Assembly: GCA_045580105.1 (NCBI GenBank)
Contig: JAZNNH010000045.1
Location: 1-41,658, forward strand
DNA length: 41,658 bases
Source: RGIG5579 sp045580105
GTDB taxonomy: Bacteria; Bacillota; Clostridia; Oscillospirales; SIG627
Reading direction: 5' to 3'
The notes below the pieces were generated by a model. That model was not told the origin of the DNA and searched no databases. It saw only the letters and a list, made by a program, of their open reading frames with translations. Made by a program: the position numbers and the translations under genes. Positions 7,490 to 14,745 of this stretch are shown piece by piece (position 1 is the first letter of the stretch; every line of letters begins with the position of its first letter).

Positions 7490-9851
7490 AAAAGCAATCA
7501 GCGTGTTGGATTATGACAAGATCCTTTCTGCTTTGGCTTCCCTTTGTACGGTGGAAGCAGGCAAAGAAAAGATTTTGACGCTTCAACCCGAATCGGATCG
7601 GCAACGCGTGATTTATTTGCAAAAAGAAACCGCCGTTGCTAAAAAAATCTCCTCCGTCAAAGGAGCACCGCCTCTTTCCGCGCACCCGATCATTCCCAAT
7701 ATTTTGGAGCGCGCACAAAAAGGCGCCACGCTCAACCCTTCGGAGCTGCTTCGCATCGCCTCGATGCTTCGCAGCGTGGAACTGGCGTACCATTACGGGC
7801 AAGCGCTGGACGGGGAGGATGCGGTCTTAGGACAGATTTTCCGCCGCCTCATTCCGGAAAAATCATTGGAAAAAGAAATCCACCGCTGCATTGTGTCGGA
7901 GGAAAATTTGGCAGACGATGCCTCTCCGGCACTCTTTTCCATTCGAAAGAAAATGTCGCAGTGCGCCTCGCGCATCCGCGAATCCCTCCAGCATTATATT
8001 TCCGGCGCATACGGCAATTTCCTGCAGGAAAATATCATCACCTTCCGCAATTCCCGTTTCGTTATTCCCGTCAAAAGCGAATACAAAAACGAGATTCACG
8101 GTCTGGTTCACGACACCAGCTCGAGCGGCGCGACCGTTTTTATTGAGCCGAGCTGCGTGGTGGAACTGAACAACCAAATTAAGCTTTTGGAGGGAGAAGA
8201 AAAAGACGAGATCGAACGAATCTTGGCCTCTCTTTCTCAGCGTGTGGCGTCGTTTGCCGATGCCTTGCAGCTTGATTTTTATAACGTGGTCGAGCTTTCC
8301 ATCATTTTTGCACGTGCGGAACTGGCATTTAAGATGGATGCCGGAGAGCCCATCATTTCTCAAAACGGCGAGCTGATTTTGAAAAACGCCCGTCATCCCT
8401 TGCTGGATCGAAAGAAAGCCGTTCCCATTTCGCTTTCCTTGGGCGGTGATTTCGATACGCTTGTGATCACAGGTCCGAACACCGGCGGTAAAACCGTAAC
8501 GCTCAAGACCATCGGACTGCTGTCTATGATGGCGCAAACCGGACTTCAGATCCCTGCCGAAGAATCCACGTTCCCCGTCTATCCCGACGTTTTGGCTGAC
8601 ATCGGGGATGAACAGAGCATTGAGCAATCCCTTTCCACCTTCTCTTCTCACATCGTCAACATCATTTCCATGCTGGAAACCGCTTCCAGCGGGGTTTTGA
8701 TGCTCTTTGACGAGCTGGGAAGCGGAACCGATCCGGTGGAAGGCGCGGCATTGGCGGAATCCATTTTGGAGCACGTCAGAGCGCGCGGTGTCAAATGCGC
8801 CGCCACCACCCACTATGCGGAACTGAAAACCTATGCGCTGGAAACGCAGGGCGTGGAAAATGCTTCCTGTGAATTTGATATTGCTACGCTCAAGCCGACG
8901 TATCGGCTCATCATCGGCACACCCGGCCGCTCCAACGCCTTTTTGATTTCGACCCGATTGGGCTTGCCGCAGGAAATCATCCGCACGGCACAGACCAAAG
9001 TGAAAGCGGAAAATCGTCGCTTTGAATCCGTGGTGGAGCGCTTGGAAGCAGAACGCTTTGCGATGGAAAAGGATCGCGAAGAAGCGCAGAAACTCTTGGA
9101 AGAAGCCAAAAGCATGCAGGAAAACGCACTCCGAGAGAGGGAAAGTCTGCTGACGGGTGCGCAAACGGAGCTGGAACGCGCCAAAAAAGAAGCCCTTCGT
9201 TTGGTGAAAAGTGCCCGTGCGCTTTCTGATTCCACCATTGAAAAACTGGAGGAAATGCAGAAAAAAGCGCTGAAAAATCAAGCACAGAAGGATTTGGAAG
9301 AGGAGCGCAGAAAACTGCGGCTTACCTTGCGCGGTGCGGAGGATGACATCACCTCTCAAATGGTTGATACCGAGCAGGGAGAAGAAAATTATACGCTGCC
9401 AAGACCCTTAAAGGTAGGCGATGCCGTGCTTGTTGCCAAGGTCGGAAAAGAGGGGACGGTCGAAAAGCTTCAGGGCTCGGAAGCCACCGTTTTGGTGGGC
9501 AATTTGCGAATGAAAATGCCCATTTCCGCCCTGCGTCTGATCACGGGGCTCAAATCGGCGCAAAAGAAGAAAAAGGGCTCGGTATCCACTTCCCCCAGAG
9601 CGCATATTTCCAATTCAGTGGACGTGCGTGGACTTGTTACCGACGATGCGTGGTTTGTGGTAGACAAGTATTTAGACGACGTGATTCTCACCGGATTTGA
9701 AAGCGTGACCGTGATCCACGGAAAAGGAACCGGTGCATTGAAAACAGGACTTTGGCGGTATTTCAAAGCGGATCCTCGCATTCGCTCGTTCCGTTTGGGC
9801 CTCTATGGCGAAGGAGATTCCGGTGTCACAATTTTGGAAATGAAAAAATGA
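7476..9851 (+). CDS. mutS2: MutS2 ATPase with C-terminal Smr nuclease domain
   Basis: A MutS-family ATPase that, unlike MutS, lacks the mismatch-recognition domain; in Bacillus it acts on collided ribosomes, and elsewhere it has been linked to suppression of recombination. Walker A GPNTGGKT lies at about 332-339, with Walker B LMLFDELGSGTDP and the STFSSH segment following. A charged coiled-coil insert runs from roughly 510 to 630. The Smr domain occupies about 715-791, with DVRG and HGKGTGAL. ATG 7476 is preferred over 7467 because the AAAAGGA ending at 7467 then has suitable spacing; either start overlaps recO. It is the last gene of the yqfC operon. Confidence 0.95.
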   Translation: MKPFEKAISVLDYDKILSALASLCTVEAGKEKILTLQPESDRQRVIYLQKETAVAKKISSVKGAPPLSAHPIIPNILERAQKGATLNPSELLRIASMLRSVELAYHYGQALDGEDAVLGQIFRRLIPEKSLEKEIHRCIVSEENLADDASPALFSIRKKMSQCASRIRESLQHYISGAYGNFLQENIITFRNSRFVIPVKSEYKNEIHGLVHDTSSSGATVFIEPSCVVELNNQIKLLEGEEKDEIERILASLSQRVASFADALQLDFYNVVELSIIFARAELAFKMDAGEPIISQNGELILKNARHPLLDRKKAVPISLSLGGDFDTLVITGPNTGGKTVTLKTIGLLSMMAQTGLQIPAEESTFPVYPDVLADIGDEQSIEQSLSTFSSHIVNIISMLETASSGVLMLFDELGSGTDPVEGAALAESILEHVRARGVKCAATTHYAELKTYALETQGVENASCEFDIATLKPTYRLIIGTPGRSNAFLISTRLGLPQEIIRTAQTKVKAENRRFESVVERLEAERFAMEKDREEAQKLLEEAKSMQENALRERESLLTGAQTELERAKKEALRLVKSARALSDSTIEKLEEMQKKALKNQAQKDLEEERRKLRLTLRGAEDDITSQMVDTEQGEENYTLPRPLKVGDAVLVAKVGKEGTVEKLQGSEATVLVGNLRMKMPISALRLITGLKSAQKKKKGSVSTSPRAHISNSVDVRGLVTDDAWFVVDKYLDDVILTGFESVTVIHGKGTGALKTGLWRYFKADPRIRSFRLGLYGEGDSGVTILEMKK

Positions 9852-9870
9852 ATAATTTGTAAATAATTTG

Positions 9871-9900
9871 ACCGACGAAGCTTTTTGTTTCGTCGGTTTC
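9871..9900 (+). terminator. Terminator of the yqfC-mutS2 operon
   Basis: A 9-bp stem, left arm ACCGACGAA (9871-9879) and right arm TTCGTCGGT (9889-9897), with a pyrimidine-rich loop, 19 bases after the mutS2 stop. The T tract after it is short, so strength is uncertain. The following 120 bases up to the next promoter are very A/T rich and hold no gene that I can support. Confidence 0.7.
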
Positions 9901-10025
9901 ATATTATATACTATATATTATAAAATGTAGAAAAAATTAAAACCCGACAAATTGGGGGATGAAAAATGAAGATTTTTAGAAAATGAACAAATTATTGCCT
10001 ATTTTTTAAAAAACAGGGAACAATA

Positions 10026-10055
10026 TTGACAAGCAAGAAAAAACTGCCGTATAAT
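10026..10055 (+). promoter_or_regulatory. Consensus sigma-A promoter of the SleB-like gene
   Basis: -35 TTGACA (10026-10031) and -10 TATAAT (10050-10055), both perfect consensus, 18-bp spacer. Confidence 0.88.
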
Positions 10056-10103
10056 CACCAGCGGTTTTGAAAATCAGGTGAAAAAATGAATACAGGAGTG
10101 ACT

Positions 10104-10877
10104 ATGACAAGAAAAATTGCAGGGTTAACAGGAACCTATTCTGCATTTTCTGTCGGTTTGATTCTGGTTTTTGCTCTCTTGGTTTCCCCTTGGAGTGACC
10201 TGTTTCCCGATCTTCGTTTTTCCTCTACCAAAACGGAAAACGAATCTACCTTTGAAGCAAATCAGGAGCAAATCACGGATCGTACCGATGAATATGCAAA
10301 TCCTGTTCTGAAACTCATTCCGAGCCAATTGGAATCGGATCCCGAAAAGATTTCCGGTCTGAACAAGGCATCCGGCGCCCGTTCTGTTTTCGGCGTGAAG
10401 GAAAAGCCGGTGGAAGAAGCGAAAAACAGCACCTTGACTTCGTTGGTTTTGGCAGAGCATCTTCCCGAGCGTGAGCTGGGAACCTTCGAGATTACCTATC
10501 AGATTACCCCGGAAGAATATGAAATGTTGCTTTACTGCGTCGATTTTGAAACCCGCAGTGGCTGCTTCGAACACAAAGCGCTCATCACGCAGGTCGTGAT
10601 GAACCGCGTTCAAGGCAAACGCTTTCCCTTTACGGTTTCGGAAGTTTTATTTGCACCGAACCAGTTTGACGTTATGCCGAAGTTTGAGCTCAGGGGTGAT
10701 TGGATCCCTTCGGAAATGACCTATCGTGCTGTGGATGCCGTTTTGAGCGGAAACTGTCCCGACTATGCCCAAGGCGCGTTGTATTTCTGTAATCCCTATT
10801 TGGTAGGGGAGGACAACTGGTTTGATACCAAACTGACCACCATTTGCGAAATTGAGGGTCATCGCTTCTACAAATAA
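10104..10877 (+). CDS. Membrane-anchored SleB-type cell wall hydrolase
   Basis: An N-terminal signal or anchor helix (about residues 8-28 from ATG 10104) is followed by a low-complexity linker of about 100 residues and a C-terminal Hydrolase_2 (SleB/CwlJ) domain. In that domain, the ETRSG acidic segment, VVMNRV, the RFPFTVSEVLF stretch and QFDVM are recognisable. This family cleaves peptidoglycan; SleB and CwlJ degrade spore cortex at germination, while other members act in vegetative cells. No peptidoglycan-binding or LysM domain is present. ATG 10104 has AGGAG five bases upstream; ATG 10086 with AGGTGA is an in-frame alternative adding six residues. The consensus promoter suggests vegetative expression. 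Confidence 0.88.
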   Translation: MTRKIAGLTGTYSAFSVGLILVFALLVSPWSDLFPDLRFSSTKTENESTFEANQEQITDRTDEYANPVLKLIPSQLESDPEKISGLNKASGARSVFGVKEKPVEEAKNSTLTSLVLAEHLPERELGTFEITYQITPEEYEMLLYCVDFETRSGCFEHKALITQVVMNRVQGKRFPFTVSEVLFAPNQFDVMPKFELRGDWIPSEMTYRAVDAVLSGNCPDYAQGALYFCNPYLVGEDNWFDTKLTTICEIEGHRFYK

Positions 10878-10894
10878 ACAAGACGTAAAAAAAG

Positions 10895-10917
10895 GAGATC
10901 TGCGGATCTCTTTTTTT
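10895..10917 (+). terminator. Intrinsic terminator after the SleB-like gene
   Basis: Stem GAGATC (10895-10900) and GATCTC (10905-10910) with a TGCG loop, extended by flanking A and T runs, followed by seven T. Confidence 0.87.
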
Positions 10918-10932
10918 ATGTATATTTCATGC

Positions 10933-10961
10933 TTGACAAAACGGAGCATCTTGTGTATAAT
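10933..10961 (+). promoter_or_regulatory. Consensus promoter of the rpsF-ssb-rpsR operon
   Basis: -35 TTGACA (10933-10938) and -10 TATAAT (10956-10961), both perfect, with the ideal 17-bp spacer. This is the strongest promoter by inspection in the window, as expected for ribosomal proteins. Confidence 0.92.
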
Positions 10962-10973
10962 CTTTTGATGTGT

Positions 10974-11023
10974 CACGGTAAATTTTTTATGCCGTGCTTC
11001 TTGCTTCTCAAATTTTTGAGAAG
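10974..11023 (+). promoter_or_regulatory. Structured rpsF mRNA leader, candidate S6:S18 binding element
   Basis: Between promoter and rpsF the leader can form two hairpins. The first pairs CACGGTA (10974-10980) with the segment ending TGCCGTG (10990-10996). The second pairs CTTCTCAA (11004-11011) with TTGAGAAG (11016-11023). It is known that many bacterial rpsF leaders carry a CCG-containing structured element that the S6:S18 complex binds for autoregulation. A CCG is present at 10992-10994, but in the fold I drew it is paired, so assignment to that element is inference. No T run follows either hairpin, so these are not terminators. Confidence 0.45.
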
Positions 11024-11050
11024 TCTTATGTCCAAAAGGAGGTAAACATA

Positions 11051-11347
11051 ATGGAAAAACTGAAGGGCAAATACGAAACGGTTTTCATCGTGAATACCGA
11101 ACTTGGCGAAGAAAAGGTTCAAGAACTGGTCGCCAAATTTAAAGGTATGATCGAGAAAAATGCGGTCGTAGAAAACACTGACGAATGGGGCAAGAGAAGA
11201 CTTGCTTACCCGATCGAAGATGTGAACGATGGTTACTACGTGGTTATGCAGTACACCGCTGACCGCGAGTTCCCCTTGGAACTGGAAAGAGTCTTCAACA
11301 TCACCGAAGGCATCCTGCGTTCCATGACCATCCGCGTAGACGCGTAA
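11051..11347 (+). CDS. rpsF: 30S ribosomal protein S6
   Basis: S6 binds S18 and helix 22-23 of 16S rRNA on the platform of the 30S subunit. The product is 98 residues, starting MEKLKGKYETVFIV and ending with the ITEGILRSMTIR segment. The WGKRRLAYPIED motif is diagnostic. ATG 11051 is chosen because AGGAGG (11038-11043) precedes it; a longer in-frame extension to 10994 would run through the leader hairpins and is not credible. It heads the classic rpsF-ssb-rpsR operon. Confidence 0.97.
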   Translation: MEKLKGKYETVFIVNTELGEEKVQELVAKFKGMIEKNAVVENTDEWGKRRLAYPIEDVNDGYYVVMQYTADREFPLELERVFNITEGILRSMTIRVDA

Positions 11348-11359
11348 TAGGAGGCGGAT

Positions 11360-11797
11360 ATGGCATCGTTTAACAAAGTCATTTTGATTGGTAATCTGAC
11401 TGCCGATCCGGAATTGAAGCAAACACAGAATCAAATTTCTGTGACTTCGTTTAGCATTGCTGTTTCCAGAAGATTTTCTTCGAAGAATGCAGAAAATGCA
11501 CAACAAGCAGATTTTATTAACATCGTTGCATGGCGCAACACCGCAGAATTCATCACCAAGTATTTCCAGAAAGGTAAGAGCATTCTCATCGTTGGCTCTC
11601 TCCAGTCCAGATCTTGGACCGATCAGAACGGCCAGAAGAGATACGTCACCGAAGTGGTGGCAGAAGAAGCTCAGTTTGTGGAGAAAAAAGGCGACGGTTC
11701 CGCTCCTGCGCCCGGTGCAACCCCGGCTCCCTATGGAGCCAGCCCGAAGGATGTCGCGTTCGAAGAAATGAGCACCGACGACGACCTTCCCTTTTAA
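11360..11797 (+). CDS. ssb: Single-stranded DNA-binding protein SSB
   Basis: Homotetrameric SSB with an N-terminal OB fold (about 1-105, opening FNKVILIGNLTADPEL), a Pro/Ala/Gly-rich linker and the conserved acidic tip ending DDDLPF. That tip recruits replication and repair partners, RecO among them in characterised bacteria. Length 145 residues. The gene has GGAGG upstream and sits 12 bases after rpsF, the standard context. Confidence 0.97.
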   Translation: MASFNKVILIGNLTADPELKQTQNQISVTSFSIAVSRRFSSKNAENAQQADFINIVAWRNTAEFITKYFQKGKSILIVGSLQSRSWTDQNGQKRYVTEVVAEEAQFVEKKGDGSAPAPGATPAPYGASPKDVAFEEMSTDDDLPF

Positions 11798-11822
11798 TTT
11801 TACGAATACGGAGGATAGATAA

Positions 11823-12062
11823 ATGGATAAAGAACAAAAGGCATTCAGACCCAAGAGAAAGAAAAAAGTTTGCGCTTTCTGCGCTGAAAAAATAGCTCAG
11901 ATCGACTACAAGGATGCTGCGAAGCTTCGCAAATTCGTTTCCGAGCGTTCCAAGATCCTTCCCAGAAGAGTCACCGGTACCTGCGCAAAGCATCAGAGAG
12001 AATTGACCACTGCAATCAAACGCGCTCGTCAAATTGCGATCCTTCCCTATATCAGCGATTAA
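11823..12062 (+). CDS. rpsR: 30S ribosomal protein S18 (zinc-type)
   Basis: A 79-residue S18 with the conserved YKDAAKLRKFVSERSKILPRR core and C-terminal KRARQIAILPY. CxxC (C17, C20) near the N-terminus and a further Cys in TGTCAKH mark the zinc-binding form. GGAGG lies upstream of the ATG. It pairs with S6 on the 30S platform and is the third gene of the operon. Confidence 0.97.
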   Translation: MDKEQKAFRPKRKKKVCAFCAEKIAQIDYKDAAKLRKFVSERSKILPRRVTGTCAKHQRELTTAIKRARQIAILPYISD

Positions 12063-12083
12063 TTTTGTCCAAGGAGTAGGAAT

Positions 12084-12512
12084 ATGGACGTTGTTGTAAC
12101 AATTCTCTGCGCTTTGATGGTTTTGATGGCAATCTTTTTGGTGATTGCTGTTTTGATGCAGAGTGGAAAAGACAGCAGAATTTCCGGAACCATCACCGGT
12201 TCAGCTGAAACGTTCTTTGGCAAGACCAAAGGCAAAACGTTTGACCGTGTTCTGTCGAAAGCAACCACGATCGTCGCCATTATTTTCGTAATATTGGTGT
12301 TTGCGGTATACGTGATGCAGAAAAACGCCGGCGAAAACAAGATCACCGGTTCCGGCAGCACGAATTCTTCTACGAACAGTGCCCAAACAGAAACTGTAAC
12401 CGAAGAAGAAACTGCTACTCTGGAAGACGTTGTTACGGAAGATAGCACCCAGACGGCAGAAGAATCCACCGAAAACGAAACTGCAGAAAACCAAACTGCA
12501 GAAAACGAATGA
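12084..12512 (+). CDS. secG: Protein-export membrane protein SecG with long acidic tail
   Basis: SecG is the small accessory subunit of the SecYEG translocon. Two transmembrane helices (about 3-25 and 55-77) flank the conserved cytoplasmic loop with QSGKDSRISGTITGSAETFFGK. Typical SecG in Firmicutes is about 75-80 residues; this one is 142, with a tail of about 60 residues that is nearly all T, E, N, S, Q and A and strongly negative. The location between rpsR and rpmB is unusual: SecG is often next to rnr and smpB. An AAGGAG ribosome-binding site precedes it. Confidence 0.93.
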   Translation: MDVVVTILCALMVLMAIFLVIAVLMQSGKDSRISGTITGSAETFFGKTKGKTFDRVLSKATTIVAIIFVILVFAVYVMQKNAGENKITGSGSTNSSTNSAQTETVTEEETATLEDVVTEDSTQTAEESTENETAENQTAENE

Positions 12513-12546
12513 TGTTAAGCGCCCGGCGCTTTTGGAGGTAATTGAA

Positions 12547-12732
12547 ATGGCAAAGTGTGAAATTTGCGGAAAGGGAGTTTCTTTCGGTCAGAGAGTATCC
12601 CATTCCCACAGAAGAACCAACCATGCTTGGAAGCCCAACGTAAAGAAAGTCAGAGCCGTTGTAAACGGAACTCACACCCGTCTTTATGTTTGCGCTCACT
12701 GCTTGAGAAGCGGCAAGGTTGAAAGAGCTTAA
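12547..12732 (+). CDS. rpmB: 50S ribosomal protein L28 (zinc-type)
   Basis: A 61-residue L28 with a zinc-ribbon: C4, C7, C49 and C52. The core VSHSHRRTNHAWKPNVKKVR is diagnostic. ATG 12547 has GGAGG (12534-12538) upstream; the longer in-frame extension through the secG tail is a shadow. It is the last gene of the rpsF transcription unit as defined by the terminator that follows. Confidence 0.97.
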   Translation: MAKCEICGKGVSFGQRVSHSHRRTNHAWKPNVKKVRAVVNGTHTRLYVCAHCLRSGKVERA

Positions 12733-12741
12733 ATAGAAAAA

Positions 12742-12772
12742 AGTCCTTGACTTTGAGTCAAGGACTTTTTTT
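12742..12772. terminator. Bidirectional terminator between rpmB and ytvI
   Basis: An 11-bp perfect stem, left arm AGTCCTTGACT (12742-12752) and right arm AGTCAAGGACT (12756-12766), TTG loop, T run on both strands. The stop codon of the converging gene (TGA on the minus strand, 12758-12760) lies within the stem. Confidence 0.93.
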
Positions 12773-13819
12773 ATTGTCTGCGCTTTTGACACCGCCAAAA
12801 AGGCAGGTGGCTAACAAAGGCAGAAAGATCATTCCGAAAAAGCCGAACAGGGCAAGCCCGCCGAGGACCAAAAGCAAGGAAAGAATGGGGTGCAAGCCGA
12901 TGGAATCGCCCAGTATTTTCGGTTCTGCGACGTGGCGCACCGCAAAGATGATCGCGCAAAGGATCAAGAGCTTGATCGCAAGCGAGGTGGAGCCGAGGGC
13001 AAAATAGATCAGCGCCCACGGAATCAAAACAGTGCCGCAACCGAAAATGGGCAGAATATCAATCAGAGCGATCACAAGCGCCTTTCCCAAAGGCGAAGGG
13101 ATGCCAAGGACACTCAAGCCCAAAAACAATTCGGAAAAGGTGAGAAAGAACAAAAGCAGATATGCTTTCGTGTATTGATGCAGTCCTCGGAAAAATCGCT
13201 CTTTGGTGCGACGGATCTTCTCAGTCGTTTCGGGCTTTATTTTTTTGGATAGAAAGGCGGAAATGCGTTTCCAATCGCAAGAAAAATAATAGGTACACAG
13301 AATAAAAATGAAAAGCGACACGAAAAAGCGGGGAACGAATTCTGCCAACTGCGCGATCCAGCCCGGAACGTAAGAGAGAATTTGATTCCAAAATTCTTGA
13401 AAGAGGGTCGGCAAGCGGGTTGTCAGAGAATCTTCCAAATCTCGTTTGAGCATTTGAGAAAAGAATCGTTCTGCATCCTCAATTTTCGTTTGAATGAAAG
13501 CGGAAATCGTATCGATTTGCCCGCCCAGTCCCGTGGATAGGGAAGAGATTCCCCGAATCAGTCGATCCACCAAAAGGATCACCAAAAGGGAAAGAAACGA
13601 AAAAAAGATCAATAGGATCAAAACGATCAAAATGCGTTTGACCGTTTCGGAAATGGGGTGCAAGCGCCGAAAGCTTTTTCGGATGGCTTCCGAAAAAAGA
13701 AGCGCCATCAAAATGGGAAACAACAGAAAAAACAGCTTTTTGACTCCCACCCAAATTCCAATGGCAAGTACGGTCAAAAGAAGAATGTCCAAAACTTTTT
13801 GTCGAACGGTTTGGGTCAT
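12758..13819 (-). CDS. ytvI: AI-2E/PerM family membrane protein, YtvI-like
   Basis: A 353-residue polytopic membrane protein of the AI-2E transporter (PerM) superfamily, with paired N-terminal helices, a cytoplasmic helical insert (about 95-150) and a C-terminal helix bundle. The motifs PKILGDSIGLHPILSLL and GLALFGFFGMIFLPL match YtvI, a sporulation-associated member. The transport substrate of this branch is not known. ATG at 13819 is preferred over an upstream GTG (13849) because AAGGAG is about eight bases before it. The final residues NKKSP are encoded by the right arm of the shared terminator hairpin. Confidence 0.87.
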   Translation of the reverse strand: MTQTVRQKVLDILLLTVLAIGIWVGVKKLFFLLFPILMALLFSEAIRKSFRRLHPISETVKRILIVLILLIFFSFLSLLVILLVDRLIRGISSLSTGLGGQIDTISAFIQTKIEDAERFFSQMLKRDLEDSLTTRLPTLFQEFWNQILSYVPGWIAQLAEFVPRFFVSLFIFILCTYYFSCDWKRISAFLSKKIKPETTEKIRRTKERFFRGLHQYTKAYLLLFFLTFSELFLGLSVLGIPSPLGKALVIALIDILPIFGCGTVLIPWALIYFALGSTSLAIKLLILCAIIFAVRHVAEPKILGDSIGLHPILSLLLVLGGLALFGFFGMIFLPLLATCLFGGVKSADNKKSP

Positions 13820-13865
13820 GGATCGGCTCCTTTTTTCGTTTGATACCAAGCTATCTTGTTTTCAT

Positions 13866-13894
13866 TTTATACGAAAAAATAGGATTGTATACAA
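13866..13894 (-). promoter_or_regulatory. Probable promoter of the ytvI-like gene
   Basis: On the minus strand: -35 TTGTAT (13894-13889), 17-bp spacer, -10 TATAAA (13871-13866). It lies just beyond the terminator of the upstream flavodoxin-family gene. Confidence 0.55.
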
Positions 13895-13895
13895 A

Positions 13896-13923
13896 AAAAG
13901 CGCAGATACACTGCGCTTTTTTT
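13896..13923. terminator. Terminator after the flavodoxin-family gene (symmetric)
   Basis: A 10-bp stem, AAAAGCGCAG (13896-13905) with CTGCGCTTTT (13911-13920), ATACA loop, T run on both strands. It lies immediately past the minus-strand stop at 13931. Confidence 0.87.
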
Positions 13924-13930
13924 CTTTTTG

Positions 13931-14551
13931 TTATCGAATGAAATTGGTGCGGACAGGAGCTTCTTTTTCAGGAAACAAAACTCCCTTTTCTTTTCCCGCT
14001 TCGATGCAGGAAATCAGCCAAGCCATGTTCCGTCCCAAGCTTCGCATCACTTGCAGTCCCTCCAAGTCTTGTTCGACGTCTTCGGGACGTGACCCGTGAA
14101 CCATATTCCAATATTGCCCCGATACGATGGGCATGGAAGAAATGGTGAAATATTTGTTCAGCTGATCGAAAGCGGCACTGGCACCGCCTCGGCGGCAGGA
14201 GAAAATCGCGCAAGCCGGCTTTCCGGCAAAGCGCTTGGAGGAAGAATAAAACAGACGGTCCATAAAAGACGTGATCGCGCCGCTCGCGGACGCATAGTGG
14301 ACGGGAGAGCCGAATACGACCCCGTCGGCATTTTCGATTTTCGGTGCCAATTCATTGACCTTGTCTTCGATGACGCACCTTCCGATTTTTGCACAGCCAC
14401 CGCAGCCGCGACAGCCGGCGATCGGCTCGGTTCCGAGCCAGACAGTTTCAGATTCGATCCCTTCTTGTTGCAAGGTTGTGGCAATCTCTTCCAACGCTCG
14501 GTTGGTGCAGCCAAGCTTGTGCGGGGAGCCGTTGATTAAAATCACTTTCAT
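13931..14551 (-). CDS. Flavodoxin-family NAD(P)H reductase / iron-sulfur flavoprotein-like
   Basis: A 206-residue flavodoxin-fold protein. The FMN phosphate loop is INGSPHKLGCTN (6-17), and GVVFGSPVHYASASG is the second FMN-binding loop. A cysteine cluster C47-x2-C50-x2-C53-x5-C59 matches the compact motif of iron-sulfur flavoproteins, which carry a 4Fe-4S cluster that passes electrons to FMN; many clostridial relatives with similar cysteines have no proven cluster. Its electron donor and acceptor cannot be told. The minus-strand ribosome-binding site AGAGGTGA is just upstream, and the gene is monocistronic between its own promoter and terminator. Confidence 0.88.
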   Translation of the reverse strand: MKVILINGSPHKLGCTNRALEEIATTLQQEGIESETVWLGTEPIAGCRGCGGCAKIGRCVIEDKVNELAPKIENADGVVFGSPVHYASASGAITSFMDRLFYSSSKRFAGKPACAIFSCRRGGASAAFDQLNKYFTISSMPIVSGQYWNMVHGSRPEDVEQDLEGLQVMRSLGRNMAWLISCIEAGKEKGVLFPEKEAPVRTNFIR

Positions 14552-14592
14552 AATATCACCTCTTGGAAAGTATATGCCGAGAATTTAGTTTC

Positions 14593-14621
14593 AGTATACC
14601 GTTTTTTTCGCTTTCTTGCAA
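14593..14621 (-). promoter_or_regulatory. Promoter of the flavodoxin-family gene
   Basis: On the minus strand: -35 TTGCAA (14621-14616), 17-bp spacer, -10 TATACT (14598-14593). It is divergent from the tmk-like promoter within the same 194-base intergenic region. Confidence 0.6.
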
Positions 14622-14666
14622 GAAATGCGGAAAAGTTATTTTTTTAGAGAAAGATTTGAATTTATC

Positions 14667-14695
14667 TTGTGAAACGGCAAGAGATGTGTTATAAT
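14667..14695 (+). promoter_or_regulatory. Promoter of the tmk-mltG-lepA gene string
   Basis: -35 TTGTGA (14667-14672) and -10 TATAAT (14690-14695), 17-bp spacer, 51 bases ahead of the tmk-like start. Confidence 0.75.
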
Positions 14696-14745
14696 TATTC
14701 TAATTTAGTATGCAGTATTATGCACAAAATGAAAAGAGGATCGGT

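Noticed and set aside
7863..9359. Open frame of 498 codons on the minus strand inside mutS2
   Set aside because: It is opposite a complete mutS2 with all motifs. Its product is a low-complexity Gln/Phe/His/Arg-rich sequence with no family resemblance, and no ribosome-binding site stands out.
9966..9986. Seven-codon frame with GGGGGA upstream, between mutS2 and the SleB-like gene
   Set aside because: Too short, in A/T-rich sequence, upstream of the promoter of the next gene, and without attenuator structure.
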